A stretch of 64,000 bases of DNA. Origin: Deltaproteobacteria bacterium. GTDB taxonomy: Bacteria; Myxococcota_A; UBA796; GCA-2862545. Of the stretch, positions 41,692 through 51,118 are shown in pieces (positions within the stretch are counted from its first letter, which is position 1; every line of letters begins with the position of its first letter). The translations under genes and the position numbers were made by a program. The stretch covers positions 62,001-126,000 of the forward strand of contig JAFGVK010000107.1 of assembly GCA_016938035.1 (NCBI GenBank), given 5' to 3'. The notes beneath the pieces are model-generated. The model did no database searches and had not been told where the DNA came from. It saw nothing but the letters and a program-made list of their open reading frames with translations.

Positions 41692-44376
41692 CTACCTGCG
41701 CCTGCGGCGCCTGCGGCGCTTGGGCGGCGCAGCCCCTTGCGAGGGGATCGGGCAGGGCGTCTGCAAGAACTCCTCCCACCGCTGCCTGGTGAGGGTGAGA
41801 AACTCCGACCACTCGGTGCGGCGCGCGCTGGAATTCAGCTGCATCAGCTGATGCCCCAGCTGCCTAGCCTGTAGCACCACCTCTCGGTCTTCTAGCGGGC
41901 GGACCCAGCGGAAGCGGGGCTCCGCGACCTCGGCGTCACCCACCACCGCCTGGATCCCGTGGTTCCGCATGTGGATCTCAGAGAGCTTGAAGCCGTCCTC
42001 CGTCTCCGCGACCGCCCTCACCCAGGCCACGTCCGCCGGGGCGGGGTCGTCTCCGAGGATGAAGAAGCACCGCCCCGGACGCCGCCCTGTGGCCGCCTGG
42101 CCCCTGATGCGGTGCAGCCTCAGGTCGTCCACCCTGTTGGCGTGCTCCACGATCACCACCGTCGCGTCCGGCACCGCGGGCCCTCCCTCGTAGTGGGTGG
42201 TGGCCACGAGCACGTCCAGGCGCCTGTGGCGGAAGTTGTCATAGACGCGCGCGCGATCCTCGCGGCTCATCGCCCCGTGAAAGAGCCCCACCCTCCGCCC
42301 CGGGAACTCGTTCTCGATCGCCTCTACCGCCCTGTGACCGTCCCGCAGCTCGAGCAGATCATGGCCCTCCAGCATCGGGAACACCACGATCGCTTGGTGC
42401 CCGGCGTCGAGTAAGGCGGTGGCCTCTCGGTAGGCCTCCTTGCGGTTCGCCCCCTCAACCACGGTGCTCTGCACCGGCTGCCGGTTCGGATCCGGGGTGA
42501 GCAGGCTCACGTCGAAGCGCGCGAAGGCGGTGAGCAGCACCTGGACCGGGACCGGGGTGGAGGTCACCACCAGCAGATCGGGCCTTGTGCCCTTGATCGG
42601 CTTGATCACCGGCTCCTGAGACCCGTAGACGGCGCCCTCGTGGGCGATGATCAGGCCCAGCCGTCGGAATTCCAGCGGGGTCTCCAGCATCTCTGCGGTT
42701 CCAAAGGTCACGTGGACCTCCCCCCGGCGGACGGCGTCCCGCTGCGCCCTGGTCGGCGGTCCGGTCAGCAGCCGGCCCACCAGCCCCAGATCCTTCAGCA
42801 GCGGCTCAGCGAAGAGGAACGCGTGCTCGGAGGCGCCCATGTTCTCGTGCAGGACCAGCACCTGTCCCCGCGCGGAGGCCACCATCACCGAGACCAGCAG
42901 CGCCAGCAACCCCTTGCCGGTCCCCACCTCACCTGTGAGGACGCGCTGCATGGGGTGGGCTGCGCGCAGATCGCGCTTGATGTCCTCGATCACCGACTGC
43001 TGGTTGTCGTTGAGCCGCAGGTCCTGCTGCCGGCTGATCGACGCCACAGGTCCGTGGAGGATGGTCTGCGGGAGGCCCCGCTCTCGCACCGGCTGCGCCC
43101 CGTTCCAGCCCAACCCCACCTGCAGCCTGAGGGCCTCGTCAAAGGCCATCCTGCGGTGCGCCGCGTGGCGCTCTGGCCCTCGGGCGTGAACCTCCTTGAG
43201 GGCCGCGACGAAGGGCATCAGCTTGAGCTGCTCGACCTCGGCCGGAGAGAGGAAGTCCCCCCCCCGCTCGATGGCCGGCGCGAGGCAGCGCATGGTGTCG
43301 CGGATCAGGCGATCCGCCAATTCCAGACCATAGGTGGCCAGGCGAACCGCCTGCTTTCCATCCCCCTGGGCCAGCTCAGGCTGGTCCAGCACCGGGAGGA
43401 GCTCCTCGGAGCCCTCCCGGTAGTCTCCTACCAAGACCACCCTGGTCCCTGGCGCCAGCCGCTCGCGCATCCAGGGGGGCGGCTCCTGCGCCCATCGCAG
43501 CACCACCGGGCCTGCCCCCACCAGCAGGGCCTCGACCGCCGCGCTGCCGTCGGCGAAGCACCTGGTGGACCAGGCGCGGATCCTCCCGCTGACCGCCAGG
43601 CGGCCAGCCCCCTGGACTCTGCCGGCCCCGTGGATCGGCCGCAGCACCTCCTCGCCGCTGGGGGGCATCAGGAGCAGGTCCCACACGGTGTTCACCCCGG
43701 CGGTCGCGAGCAACTCGCGCACCTCCGGGAGGATCTCCTCAAAGGCGCTCTCGAAATGGGAGAGCTGGAGGCTGTCGTCCTCGATCAGCTCCGCCTCCTG
43801 GACGAGCACCTCCTCCACCTCGGGAGTCGCCCGCTTCGGCCGGCGTCCCCTCCCCTCGCGCCTGGGTTCGACGGCGCGCTTGCCGCTCTGAGCGCGTGCG
43901 CTCCCCCCCTTCGACGGCGCGGCTCGGGTCGCTCCGCCCCGGCCCGTCGTGGCACGGGGCTCGCTCTTGGGGGCGCGCGCGGGCTCCTTGGCGGGCTGCG
44001 CCTCCTCCACACCCAGGGGAAACCCGAGCAGGGCGTCGACGCGGCTCACGATCTGGTTCACCTCCGCCACCCGGAGGCGCTGGACCTCGGGCTCGGCGAG
44101 GGCGATATCACGCAGCAAATAGAGGACGTCCTCCACCTGCGTACCCAGCAGCTCCAGCTCGGGGGCTGTCCGGACCGACGCGAGGGAGCGCTGGGCGATC
44201 GCCTCGATATAGCGCACCGATCGGAGCCGCTCGTCCCCTCCCCCCAGCACCCAGAGCACTACCCTCCGCAGGGGAGCTAGCGCCCTGTCCACGTCCAGGA
44301 GGGACACTCCCACCTCATGCACCTCGTCCCCGACGAGCAGGACATCGTCTCCGAAGTCCCCGAGCTCCTCGATCAT
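41692..44376 (-). CDS. RecG-like helicase paralogue with altered catalytic motifs
   Basis: This 894-residue protein has the RecG layout: an OB-fold part near 225-330, the helicase core, and a TxxFARFDV/TRP-style C-terminus. The core motifs are altered. Walker A is TGEVGTGKG (Lys kept, Thr/Ser after it replaced by Gly). The DEQH box is AHEG near residue 575, motif III is TSTPVPVQ instead of (S/T)ATPIPR, and motif VI HRIRGQAATGRRPG lacks the usual QxxGRxGR pattern. A basic linker (about 130-195) precedes the OB fold. ATP hydrolysis is doubtful; DNA binding may remain. It ends with nine basic residues. It follows greA by nine bases. Confidence 0.82.
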   Translation of the reverse strand: MIEELGDFGDDVLLVGDEVHEVGVSLLDVDRALAPLRRVVLWVLGGGDERLRSVRYIEAIAQRSLASVRTAPELELLGTQVEDVLYLLRDIALAEPEVQRLRVAEVNQIVSRVDALLGFPLGVEEAQPAKEPARAPKSEPRATTGRGGATRAAPSKGGSARAQSGKRAVEPRREGRGRRPKRATPEVEEVLVQEAELIEDDSLQLSHFESAFEEILPEVRELLATAGVNTVWDLLLMPPSGEEVLRPIHGAGRVQGAGRLAVSGRIRAWSTRCFADGSAAVEALLVGAGPVVLRWAQEPPPWMRERLAPGTRVVLVGDYREGSEELLPVLDQPELAQGDGKQAVRLATYGLELADRLIRDTMRCLAPAIERGGDFLSPAEVEQLKLMPFVAALKEVHARGPERHAAHRRMAFDEALRLQVGLGWNGAQPVRERGLPQTILHGPVASISRQQDLRLNDNQQSVIEDIKRDLRAAHPMQRVLTGEVGTGKGLLALLVSVMVASARGQVLVLHENMGASEHAFLFAEPLLKDLGLVGRLLTGPPTRAQRDAVRRGEVHVTFGTAEMLETPLEFRRLGLIIAHEGAVYGSQEPVIKPIKGTRPDLLVVTSTPVPVQVLLTAFARFDVSLLTPDPNRQPVQSTVVEGANRKEAYREATALLDAGHQAIVVFPMLEGHDLLELRDGHRAVEAIENEFPGRRVGLFHGAMSREDRARVYDNFRHRRLDVLVATTHYEGGPAVPDATVVIVEHANRVDDLRLHRIRGQAATGRRPGRCFFILGDDPAPADVAWVRAVAETEDGFKLSEIHMRNHGIQAVVGDAEVAEPRFRWVRPLEDREVVLQARQLGHQLMQLNSSARRTEWSEFLTLTRQRWEEFLQTPCPIPSQGAAPPKRRRRRRRR

Positions 44377-44385
44377 GGCTGCCTC

Positions 44386-44862
44386 TCAGATGTATTTGAC
44401 CTCGATGATCTCCCACACCTGACGGCCGCCAGGCGTGACCACGGTCACCTCCTCCCCCTCGCTGTGGCCGATGAGGGCCTGCGCTAGGGGAGAGGTGTAG
44501 CTGATCTTGCCGGCCTTGACGTCCGACTCGGTTGTCCCCACGATGCGGTATTCGCGCTCCTCGCCGCTCTCGGGGCTCTCCAACACCACGGTGGTGCCGA
44601 ACACCACCCTCCCGTTGCGGGGCAGGCGCGCCACATCGATGATCTCTGCCGCCGCCGCGAGCATCTCCAGGTGGGAGATCCTCGCCTCGAGCATCGACTG
44701 CCGCTCCTTGGCTGCCTCGAACTCTGCGTTCTCGCTGATGTCCCCATGCGCGCGGGCCTCTTCGATGTCCCGGACGTTCTGCGGGCGAAGAACCGATTTG
44801 TGGTTCTTCAAATCAGCAACGAGGACCTCGTAGCCCTCGGGAGTAATCGGATTCCGTTGCAT
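44386..44862 (-). CDS. greA: transcription elongation factor GreA
   Basis: GreA rescues backtracked RNA polymerase by stimulating transcript cleavage. The 158-residue protein has the coiled-coil N-terminus with the acidic tip ARAHGDISENAEFEAAKERQ (residues 37-56, catalytic Asp and Glu) and the globular C-terminus with FGTTVVLESPESGEEREYRIVG and SPLAQALIGHSEGEEV. Length fits. It is followed after nine bases by the RecG-like gene, which should share its transcript. Confidence 0.97.
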   Translation of the reverse strand: MQRNPITPEGYEVLVADLKNHKSVLRPQNVRDIEEARAHGDISENAEFEAAKERQSMLEARISHLEMLAAAAEIIDVARLPRNGRVVFGTTVVLESPESGEEREYRIVGTTESDVKAGKISYTSPLAQALIGHSEGEEVTVVTPGGRQVWEIIEVKYI

Positions 44863-45013
44863 TCCTTCCTCTGTCTGCTGCCGGTGGGCATCCGTTCCGC
44901 TGTGAACGCACCCAGAGCGGGCAGATCACTGTGGTCTAGCACGATCGTCACGTCTCGACGACTGACCGTGCCTACGCTCCCCCTGGGTCATCGTGGGGGA
45001 GTCAGGCGCGTCG

Positions 45014-45382
45014 CTAGTCTAGCGCCTTTCTCGACTGGAAATGCAGGACAATCGGCCGGTCGATCAGCGGGATCACCTCGGTGGCGCTCCACTGGCAGTC
45101 CACCGTCCTCCGCCCCTGCTCCTCGGCGAGGGCGCAGTGGTGGTCGGCCACGTGGGCCTCGTCGATCCCCGTGTGGTCCAGCTCGTACTGGAGGCGCTCC
45201 ACCCCGCGCTCCCGACCGAAGTCGCGCCACTCGATCGCGACCACCTCGACCACCTGGTCCAGGCGGAGGTCATCGAGCAGGTAGGGGCCAAAGGTGATCA
45301 CCAGCCACGCCAGCACCACCACCAGCGCGCTCGCGAGCGCAGCGAGGGCCCCCCCCCCAAGCCAGCGCAGGGCGCGCCGCAT
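45014..45382 (-). CDS. small single-span membrane protein of unknown function
   Basis: This 122-residue protein has one N-terminal hydrophobic segment (residues 10-35) followed by a soluble domain with strands VVEVVAIEWRDFGRERGVERL and a Cys pair (CALAEEQGRRTVDC). Four bases separate its start from the lepA stop, so it is probably co-transcribed. Codons 9-11 contain a run of ten G (45349-45358 on the plus strand as C). I do not recognise a family. Confidence 0.72.
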   Translation of the reverse strand: MRRALRWLGGGALAALASALVVVLAWLVITFGPYLLDDLRLDQVVEVVAIEWRDFGRERGVERLQYELDHTGIDEAHVADHHCALAEEQGRRTVDCQWSATEVIPLIDRPIVLHFQSRKALD

Positions 45383-45385
45383 CCG

Positions 45386-47191
45386 CTAGTCCTGCCCGAC
45401 CTTGAGCACGGCGAGGAAGGCCTCCTGGGGCACCTCCACCGATCCCAGCGACTTCATACGCTTCTTCCCCGCCTTCTGCTTCTCTAGCAGCTTGCGCTTT
45501 CGGCTGATGTCTCCGCCGTAGCACTTGGCGGTGACGTCCTTGCGCAGGGCCTTCACCGTCGTCCGGGCGATGACCTTGGAACTGATCGCGGCCTGAACGG
45601 CCACCTCGTACATCTGCCGCGGGATGAACTCCTTCAGCTTCCGCGCGAGGGAGTTGCCGCGGTAGAAGGACACCGAGCGGTGGCAGAGGATCGAGAGCGC
45701 GTCCACCAGCTCCCCGTTGAGGAGTATGTCCACCTTGACGAGGTCGTCCGCCCGCCAGCCGGTCACCTCGTAGTCCATGGAGGCGAAGCCCTTGGAGATG
45801 CTCTTGAGGCGATCGAAGAAGTCGAACACCACCTCCGCGTAGGGGATGTCATAGGTGAGCAGCACCCGCCCAGGAGCGGAGAATTCGAAGCTCACCTGCG
45901 TGCCGCGCCGCTCCTCGCAGAGCTTGAGCACTCCGCCGATCAGCGGCTCGGGGCAGTGGATGCTCAGGCGGGAGATCGGCTCGAGGATCGCGTCGATCTT
46001 CCCTAGGGGAGGGAGCTGAGAGGGGGAGCGGATCTCCAGCTCCGTGCCGTCCTTGACGCGGACCTTGTAGACCACCGAGGGGGCGGTGGTGATCAGATCG
46101 AGGTCATACTCGCGCTCCAGGCGCTCCTGCACGATCTCCATGTGGAGCAGCCCCAGGAAGCCCACCCGGTACCCAAGGCCCAGCGCATCCGAGGTCTCGG
46201 GATCGATGGAGATCGCCGCGTCGTTCAGCTGCAGCTTGTCGAGCGCGTCCTTGAGGTTGTCGTAGTCCTTGGACTCCACCGGGAAGATCCCGGAGTAGAC
46301 CATCGGCTTGACCTCCTTGAAGCCCGGGAGGGCCGCCGTCGCGCCGTGGAGGGCGTGGGTGAGGGTGTCGCCCACCTTGGCGTCGCGGATGTCCTTGACC
46401 GAGGCCACGACGAAGCCCACCTCACCAGCCGCCAGCTCGTCCTTCACGAAGGCGGCGGGGGTGAAGATCCCCATCTTGGTCACCTCGTGCACCGCGCCGG
46501 TCGCCATCATCTTGATGCGCTCCCCGGTGCGGAGCTTCCCCTGGAACACCCTGACCAGACAGACCACACCGACGTAATTGTCGAACCACGAGTCCACGAT
46601 GAGCGCCTGCAGCGGCGCCTGGTGGTCGCCCCTGGGGGGCGGGACCTTGCGGACGATCAGCTCCAGAAGATCGGGGATGCCAACCCCCGTCTTGGCGGAG
46701 CAGTAGACCGCGTCCGTGGCGTCGAGCCCCACCAGGTCCTCCACCTGCTGCGCCACCCCCTCTGGATCGGCCCCGGGCAGGTCGATCTTGTTGACCACCG
46801 GGAGGATCTCCAGATCCGCCTCGAGGGCGAGGTAGACGTTGGCGAGGGTCTGCGCCTCCACCCCCTGCGCCGCGTCCACGACCAGCAGGGCCCCCTCGCA
46901 GGCGGCCAGAGACCGGCTCACCTCGTAGGTGAAGTCCACGTGGCCCGGGGTGTCGATCAGGTTGAGGAGGTAGGTCTCCCCGTCCTGTGCCTTGTACTGG
47001 AGGGTGGCGGTCTGTGCCTTGATGGTGATGCCGCGCTCCCGCTCCAGCTCCATCGAGTCGAGCAGCTGCGCCTTCATGTCGCGGTCCGCCACTGCGCCGG
47101 TCAGCTGGAGGATGCGGTCCGCGAGCGTGGACTTGCCGTGATCAATGTGGGCGATGATAGCGAAGTTTCGGATCCGACTGCGATCGATCAC
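45386..47191 (-). CDS. lepA: elongation factor 4 (LepA) GTPase
   Basis: LepA is a ribosome-associated GTPase. The 601-residue length matches the family exactly. G-motifs are [13 protein letters not shown] (residues 14-26), DTPGHVDF near 80 and [10 protein letters not shown] near 134. The LepA-specific C-terminus has [19 protein letters not shown] and [23 protein letters not shown]-like basic ending. The GTG start overlaps the preceding UDP-glucose dehydrogenase stop. Confidence 0.97.
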   Translation of the reverse strand: MIDRSRIRNFAIIAHIDHGKSTLADRILQLTGAVADRDMKAQLLDSMELERERGITIKAQTATLQYKAQDGETYLLNLIDTPGHVDFTYEVSRSLAACEGALLVVDAAQGVEAQTLANVYLALEADLEILPVVNKIDLPGADPEGVAQQVEDLVGLDATDAVYCSAKTGVGIPDLLELIVRKVPPPRGDHQAPLQALIVDSWFDNYVGVVCLVRVFQGKLRTGERIKMMATGAVHEVTKMGIFTPAAFVKDELAAGEVGFVVASVKDIRDAKVGDTLTHALHGATAALPGFKEVKPMVYSGIFPVESKDYDNLKDALDKLQLNDAAISIDPETSDALGLGYRVGFLGLLHMEIVQERLEREYDLDLITTAPSVVYKVRVKDGTELEIRSPSQLPPLGKIDAILEPISRLSIHCPEPLIGGVLKLCEERRGTQVSFEFSAPGRVLLTYDIPYAEVVFDFFDRLKSISKGFASMDYEVTGWRADDLVKVDILLNGELVDALSILCHRSVSFYRGNSLARKLKEFIPRQMYEVAVQAAISSKVIARTTVKALRKDVTAKCYGGDISRKRKLLEKQKAGKKRMKSLGSVEVPQEAFLAVLKVGQD

Positions 47192-48486
47192 TCAGTCTCC
47201 AGAGCAGGTCGCCCTACACATCGGTAGCGCAGGCCCGCGCCCGTCCAGGCATCGGGTTTCAGGGCGTTGCGCCCATCAAAGACAAGGTCGCCTCGCATCC
47301 GCCGGCTGACCTCCTCGGGGTCCACTGTGAGGAAGTGATCCCACTCGGTCACCAGCACGAGAGCGTCGGCCCCGTCTACCGCCTCCAAGGGGCCCTCAGC
47401 AAGGGACAGGCCAGAAAACACAGGGTCATCCCCAGGACGGGCCACGGGATCCCACCCCACCACCTCCGCCCCCGCGGCGATCAGATCGCGGAGCAGCGCC
47501 CCCGCGGAGGCCTCTCTCAGGTCGTCGGTGCCGGGCTTGAAGGCCAGCCCCCACAGGGCCACCCGCGCCCCCCTCACCCCCTCCCCCAGGGCGTCGATGA
47601 CCCGCTGAGCGAGGTGCCGCCGCTGCGCCACGTTCGCGAGCGAGGCGGCCTCGACCACCCCCAGCCGCACCCCGTGCCGCATCCCCAGCGCCTCCAGGGC
47701 GCTGAGGTCCTTGGGAAAGCAGGACCCTCCAAAGCCCGCACCCGCCCTGAGGAAGGCGGGCCCGATCCGGTGGTCGAGGCCCACCGACTCGCCTACCTTG
47801 GTCACGTCCGCCCCCACCTGCTCGCAGAGGCGGGACAGCTCGTTCATGAACGAAATCCGCACCGCCAGCATGGCGTTCGACGCGTACTTGCTGAGCTCGG
47901 CGCTCTCCCTGTCCATCCGGAGCACGGGGGCCCCCACACCGGCGAACAGGCCCGCCACGCGCTCCATCGCGCCAGCGTCACTGCCCCCCAGGATGATCCG
48001 ATCCGGCCTCTGAAAATCCGCCAGCGCCGATCCCTCAGCGAGGAACTCTGGGTTGGAGACCACCGGGATCGAGAAGCCAGCCACCCTGCGGAGGATCGCC
48101 TCCACCCTCGCGCCGGTCCCTACCGGGACCGTCGACTTGATCACCACCACCGCGCCCCGCCGGAGCCTGGCCCCCACCGCCTCCGCCACACGAAAGACCG
48201 CGCTGAGATCGGCGTCACCGGTGACCCCTGGGGGGGTCCCCACCGCGACGAAGACCACCTGCGCCTCGGCGAGCCGGTCGTCCACCCGCTCGGAAAAGCG
48301 CAGGTGATCGCGGTGCCGCGCCAGGTGCTCCGCGAGGCCCGGCTCGTGCAGGGGGATCTCGCCCCGAGCCAGGACGGCGATCCGGGAGCTGTCGGCGTCC
48401 ACCCCCAGCACCTGGTGGCCCAGCCCGCCCAGACCGACGGCGAGCACCAGCCCCACGTAGCCCAACCCGATCACCGCTACCTGCAT
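47188..48486 (-). CDS. UDP-glucose 6-dehydrogenase family
   Basis: This enzyme oxidises UDP-glucose (or a related UDP-sugar) to its uronic acid for polysaccharide synthesis. The 432-residue protein has [19 protein letters not shown] at the N-terminus and [12 protein letters not shown] near residue 118. [15 protein letters not shown] near 147 and the catalytic Cys in [10 protein letters not shown] near 255 follow, then [15 protein letters not shown] near 310. GGGAGG lies seven bases before the ATG. The partner sugar cannot be fixed; UDP-N-acetyl-mannosamine dehydrogenase is a relative. Confidence 0.93.
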   Translation of the reverse strand: MQVAVIGLGYVGLVLAVGLGGLGHQVLGVDADSSRIAVLARGEIPLHEPGLAEHLARHRDHLRFSERVDDRLAEAQVVFVAVGTPPGVTGDADLSAVFRVAEAVGARLRRGAVVVIKSTVPVGTGARVEAILRRVAGFSIPVVSNPEFLAEGSALADFQRPDRIILGGSDAGAMERVAGLFAGVGAPVLRMDRESAELSKYASNAMLAVRISFMNELSRLCEQVGADVTKVGESVGLDHRIGPAFLRAGAGFGGSCFPKDLSALEALGMRHGVRLGVVEAASLANVAQRRHLAQRVIDALGEGVRGARVALWGLAFKPGTDDLREASAGALLRDLIAAGAEVVGWDPVARPGDDPVFSGLSLAEGPLEAVDGADALVLVTEWDHFLTVDPEEVSRRMRGDLVFDGRNALKPDAWTGAGLRYRCVGRPALETE

Positions 48487-48544
48487 TCGCCTGCCTCCCA
48501 GGGTGAATCGGGTTAACCTGAAGGTACCCAGTCAGCCTGTCGAC

Positions 48545-48572
48545 TTGACACCAGCCGCCTGTGTGTTACCAG
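48545..48572 (+). promoter_or_regulatory. possible rpsT promoter
   Basis: A perfect TTGACA (48545-48550) is followed after 16 bases by TACCAG (48567-48572), a weak -10. It lies 53 bases before the rpsT start in the gap shared with the divergent dehydrogenase gene. Confidence 0.4.
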
Positions 48573-48624
48573 CCCGTGCCCTGTCGTCAGCAATGACCGA
48601 TGACAACGAACTTTGGAGACTGTC

Positions 48625-48897
48625 GTGGCCCACCACAAGGACGCCATCAAGCGCAATAAGCAGAACGAGACCCGTCGCCTGCGCAACCGTCACTACCGCA
48701 CCAGGATGCGGAACCAGATCAAGAACGTCCGGGCCGCGATCGAGGCAAAGGACGTCGAGACCGCTCAGACCCAGCTCAAGGAAGCGATGAGCGTCATCAT
48801 GCACGTCGCCGGCAAGGGCGTCATCCACCGCAACCAGGCATCCCGCCGGGTCGCGCGCCTCAACGCCGCGGTCAAGGCCCTGGTGCAGCAGGCCTAG
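48625..48897 (+). CDS. rpsT: 30S ribosomal protein bS20
   Basis: bS20 binds 16S rRNA early in 30S assembly. The start is a GTG with GGAG six bases upstream, 90 residues, giving the usual MAHHKDAIKRNKQNETRRLRN beginning. The rest is a long basic helix with GKGVIHRNQASRRVARLNA near the C-terminus, typical of the family. It is alone on the plus strand here, convergent with holA once the intervening remnant is allowed for. Confidence 0.95.
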   Translation: MAHHKDAIKRNKQNETRRLRNRHYRTRMRNQIKNVRAAIEAKDVETAQTQLKEAMSVIMHVAGKGVIHRNQASRRVARLNAAVKALVQQA

Positions 48898-48915
48898 TCG
48901 CCTGTCGCTCCTCCT

Positions 48916-49040
48916 CAGTGGAGGGGCTGTCCCTCGCCGCCTGTCCAGGCGTCTCCGGGACTGAGCGGATCGAGCCCCTGGTCGCACGACGAGCGCCTCA
49001 AGCACTCGCCGGGCTTCTGTGGGGTTCGGTTGCATTTGGG
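48916..49040 (-). pseudogene. remnant copy of the holA 3' end
   Basis: This stretch resembles 49534-49660, the end of holA and its 3' flank, in the same orientation. On the minus strand it reads QMQPNPTEARRVLEALVVRP, against QMHASPAGARRVLEALVVRL in holA. The 3' flank shares GGCGAGGGACAG and CCTCCAC. Similarity stops before the next holA helix, and the frame leading into it has no relation to holA. It is therefore a decayed partial duplication, not a working gene. Confidence 0.65.
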
Positions 49041-49578
49041 ACACTGACTCGCTGCCCGCCCGCCCCGAGTCCTTGTTCCTGTGCTGGTCGCGTCCAGCGC
49101 TTCGCCTCCTCCCGAGGGGGCGGCGGTCACCCGTTGACCTGCCAGGCGAGCCGTGGTCCCTGGCCGTCGGGAGGACCCGGCTGGCGGAGTCCCACTTCGA
49201 ACCAGGGCTCTCGCGCTGTACGACGGTCCCGCCGATGGACCGGTCGCGGTGGGCGGTCCAGGAGCGGCGGCTCGCGGCCAGGGATCGTCCTAGCGCCGAG
49301 CGAGGCCCCGCGCTGCAGAGGGGGGGAGCCCAGGTCTCGCTGGCTCGGTGCGCGTCCGCAGCCTGCTGGAACCACGCGTGATCCTCCTGTCCCCAGCGGG
49401 CGATGAGGCCTCTCGTGTCGTTCTGTGCAGTGGCTAGACCTGTGCCGCGGCGCTGGGGTGGCCGAGCTCGCATCCCGGGGAGGCGCTCACCGCGCCACCG
49501 TGTCCGGAGCTCGCGCCGTGCGCCGCACCCCGTCGGTGGAGGACCTGTCCCTCGCCGCAGGTTCAGGCCCCAGGGTGG
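49041..49578. other. gene-poor stretch between holA remnant and holA
   Basis: No reading frame here has a convincing start, ribosome binding site or recognisable product on either strand. Base composition is less biased than in neighbouring genes. The last 45 bases before holA form its 3' flank, the part that is duplicated in the remnant. It could be debris of a decayed insertion or duplicated holA body. Confidence 0.6.
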
Positions 49579-50610
49579 CTATGCGGTTCGCGCCCCGAGC
49601 CGCACCACGAGCGCCTCTAGCACGCGCCGGGCCCCCGCCGGGCTGGCGTGCATCTGGCGGTTGGTGAGCAGCAGCTCCTCGAGCACTACCGCGGTGGGGG
49701 GGGTGCCGCGCCGGATCCCCGCGAGGATCCCCTGAAGGGTGTCGCCGCGCATCCGCACCGTGCGCCTGATCTCGCTCTCTGAGCGCCCCTGCCGCGCGAG
49801 TTGGATGACATAGAGCACCTCGCGCAGCTGCCAGATGATCAGGCCCATCAGCTTGTCCGGCTGGTCATCGCCGTCCCCCCCCTGCCCGCTGAGCAGCCTG
49901 TGCAGCGAGGCGATCGCGAGCGCCGCGTCCCCGGTCGCGAGCCCCTTGGTCAGATCCCACACCACCGCCTCCGACAGCAGGGTCGTCACCGCGTGGATCG
50001 CGCCCTCGCCCAGCTCGGCCTCGTCCCCCGCGTACAGGCAGATCTTCTCCACCTCTTGATCCAGGCGATCGAGGTCCTTGCCGACGATCTCCACCAGCAG
50101 CCCCGCCTCACGCGCGGCGACGCGCTTCCCCCGCGCCGCGGCACACTCGCGTACAAAGTCCACCGGCGAGGTGGAGCCCGCGCTGAGATCGATCACCTCA
50201 CCGGGGTGCTTCTTGAGCGCGTTCTTGAGCCGGACGCCCCAGTTGGAGCCGCCCTTGCGCACCTTGGGGAAGGCTGCCCCGGTGAGGATCAGGGTGGTGC
50301 CTGCGGCGCCCTCCTCCCCCACCAGGTCCAGGAGGCCCTGGTAGAAGGCGTCGCTCGCCTCCTCCATCGACTGCACCACCACGAGGCGCCGATCCGCCAT
50401 CATCGGCAGGGTCCGGGCCGCTGAGAGCGCGGCCTCAGCGGAATCTCCGGGGTACACCGAGTGGTTAAAGGCGGGTAAGCCGCAGCTGGGGAGCGCCGCG
50501 TCGACCAAGCGGGTGACCACCCTCCTCACGAGCACCGAGGCCTCGCCATACACCACGTAGAGGGGGAGCAGCGCTCCCGCCTCCGCCTGCCTCAGGACCC
50601 GCTCCGACAT
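49579..50610 (-). CDS. holA: DNA polymerase III delta subunit
   Basis: HolA opens the sliding clamp in the clamp loader. The 343-residue protein has the N-terminal pattern LLPLYVVYGEASVLVRRVVTRL, then LPMMADRRLVVVQSMEEASDAF near residue 70, and the C-terminal helical collar with MHASPAGARRVLEALVVRL. No P-loop Lys is present, as expected for delta. It overlaps the upstream LptE-like gene by 19 bases, an arrangement (lptE-holA) also known in other proteobacteria. Confidence 0.92.
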   Translation of the reverse strand: MSERVLRQAEAGALLPLYVVYGEASVLVRRVVTRLVDAALPSCGLPAFNHSVYPGDSAEAALSAARTLPMMADRRLVVVQSMEEASDAFYQGLLDLVGEEGAAGTTLILTGAAFPKVRKGGSNWGVRLKNALKKHPGEVIDLSAGSTSPVDFVRECAAARGKRVAAREAGLLVEIVGKDLDRLDQEVEKICLYAGDEAELGEGAIHAVTTLLSEAVVWDLTKGLATGDAALAIASLHRLLSGQGGDGDDQPDKLMGLIIWQLREVLYVIQLARQGRSESEIRRTVRMRGDTLQGILAGIRRGTPPTAVVLEELLLTNRQMHASPAGARRVLEALVVRLGARTA

Positions 50611-51068
50611 GCCTCACTCTCCAGCAGGGCGGCGAGGATCGCCGCCGCGAGCTCGTCCACCACGCGGGACTCAGCCGACTCCCGCGCGGCGGCCATCTCC
50701 TCGGCGTCTGAAGCAGACGCCGTCCAGGGCCACGAACGACTAACCTCCACCTCGCACCCGGACCAAGCGGGGACCGAGACCACCGCGGTGAGGCCCCCTG
50801 CCCACGCCCGCTGCGCTCCCCCCTGGGTACGGGCGATCCCTCGGACCTCCAGCGGCGCCAGGCGCACCATGACGGTCTCACCGTCCCGGCCTCCCTCTCC
50901 CCGGAGCCCATCGATCAGCGCCAAGCGCAGGGCCTCATGGGTCTCGGCGAGGCCAGAGACCCCAACCACCTCGACCCTCCCGAGGGCGGACAGGGGCGAC
51001 GGCCCCGCCCTCAGCCCGCAGCCAAGGGGAGACAGGAGCAGCGTCCCCAGAAACAGGCGTCGCAGCAT
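50592..51068 (-). CDS. LptE-like lipoprotein (lipopolysaccharide assembly)
   Basis: This 158-residue lipoprotein has the lipobox SPLGC near residue 17, then beta-rich sequence (VEVVGVSGLAETHEALRLALIDGL, and VMVRLAPLEVRGIA) and a C-terminal helix rich in Ala and Glu, matching the LptE plan. LptE plugs LptD and helps place lipopolysaccharide in the outer membrane. Sequence identity in this family is low, so the call leans on fold pattern, lipid anchor and its place directly upstream of holA. Confidence 0.75.
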   Translation of the reverse strand: MLRRLFLGTLLLSPLGCGLRAGPSPLSALGRVEVVGVSGLAETHEALRLALIDGLRGEGGRDGETVMVRLAPLEVRGIARTQGGAQRAWAGGLTAVVSVPAWSGCEVEVSRSWPWTASASDAEEMAAARESAESRVVDELAAAILAALLESEACRSGS

Positions 51069-51118
51069 AGGCGTGGCTCCGGTTAATACGCTACCGTACC
51101 TAGTCTCTTGAGGTGAAC

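Noticed and set aside
48532-49473. 313-codon minus-strand frame containing holA-like residues
   Set aside because: It overlaps rpsT and has no proper start or ribosome site. Only the short holA-like patch is meaningful, and it is listed as a remnant.
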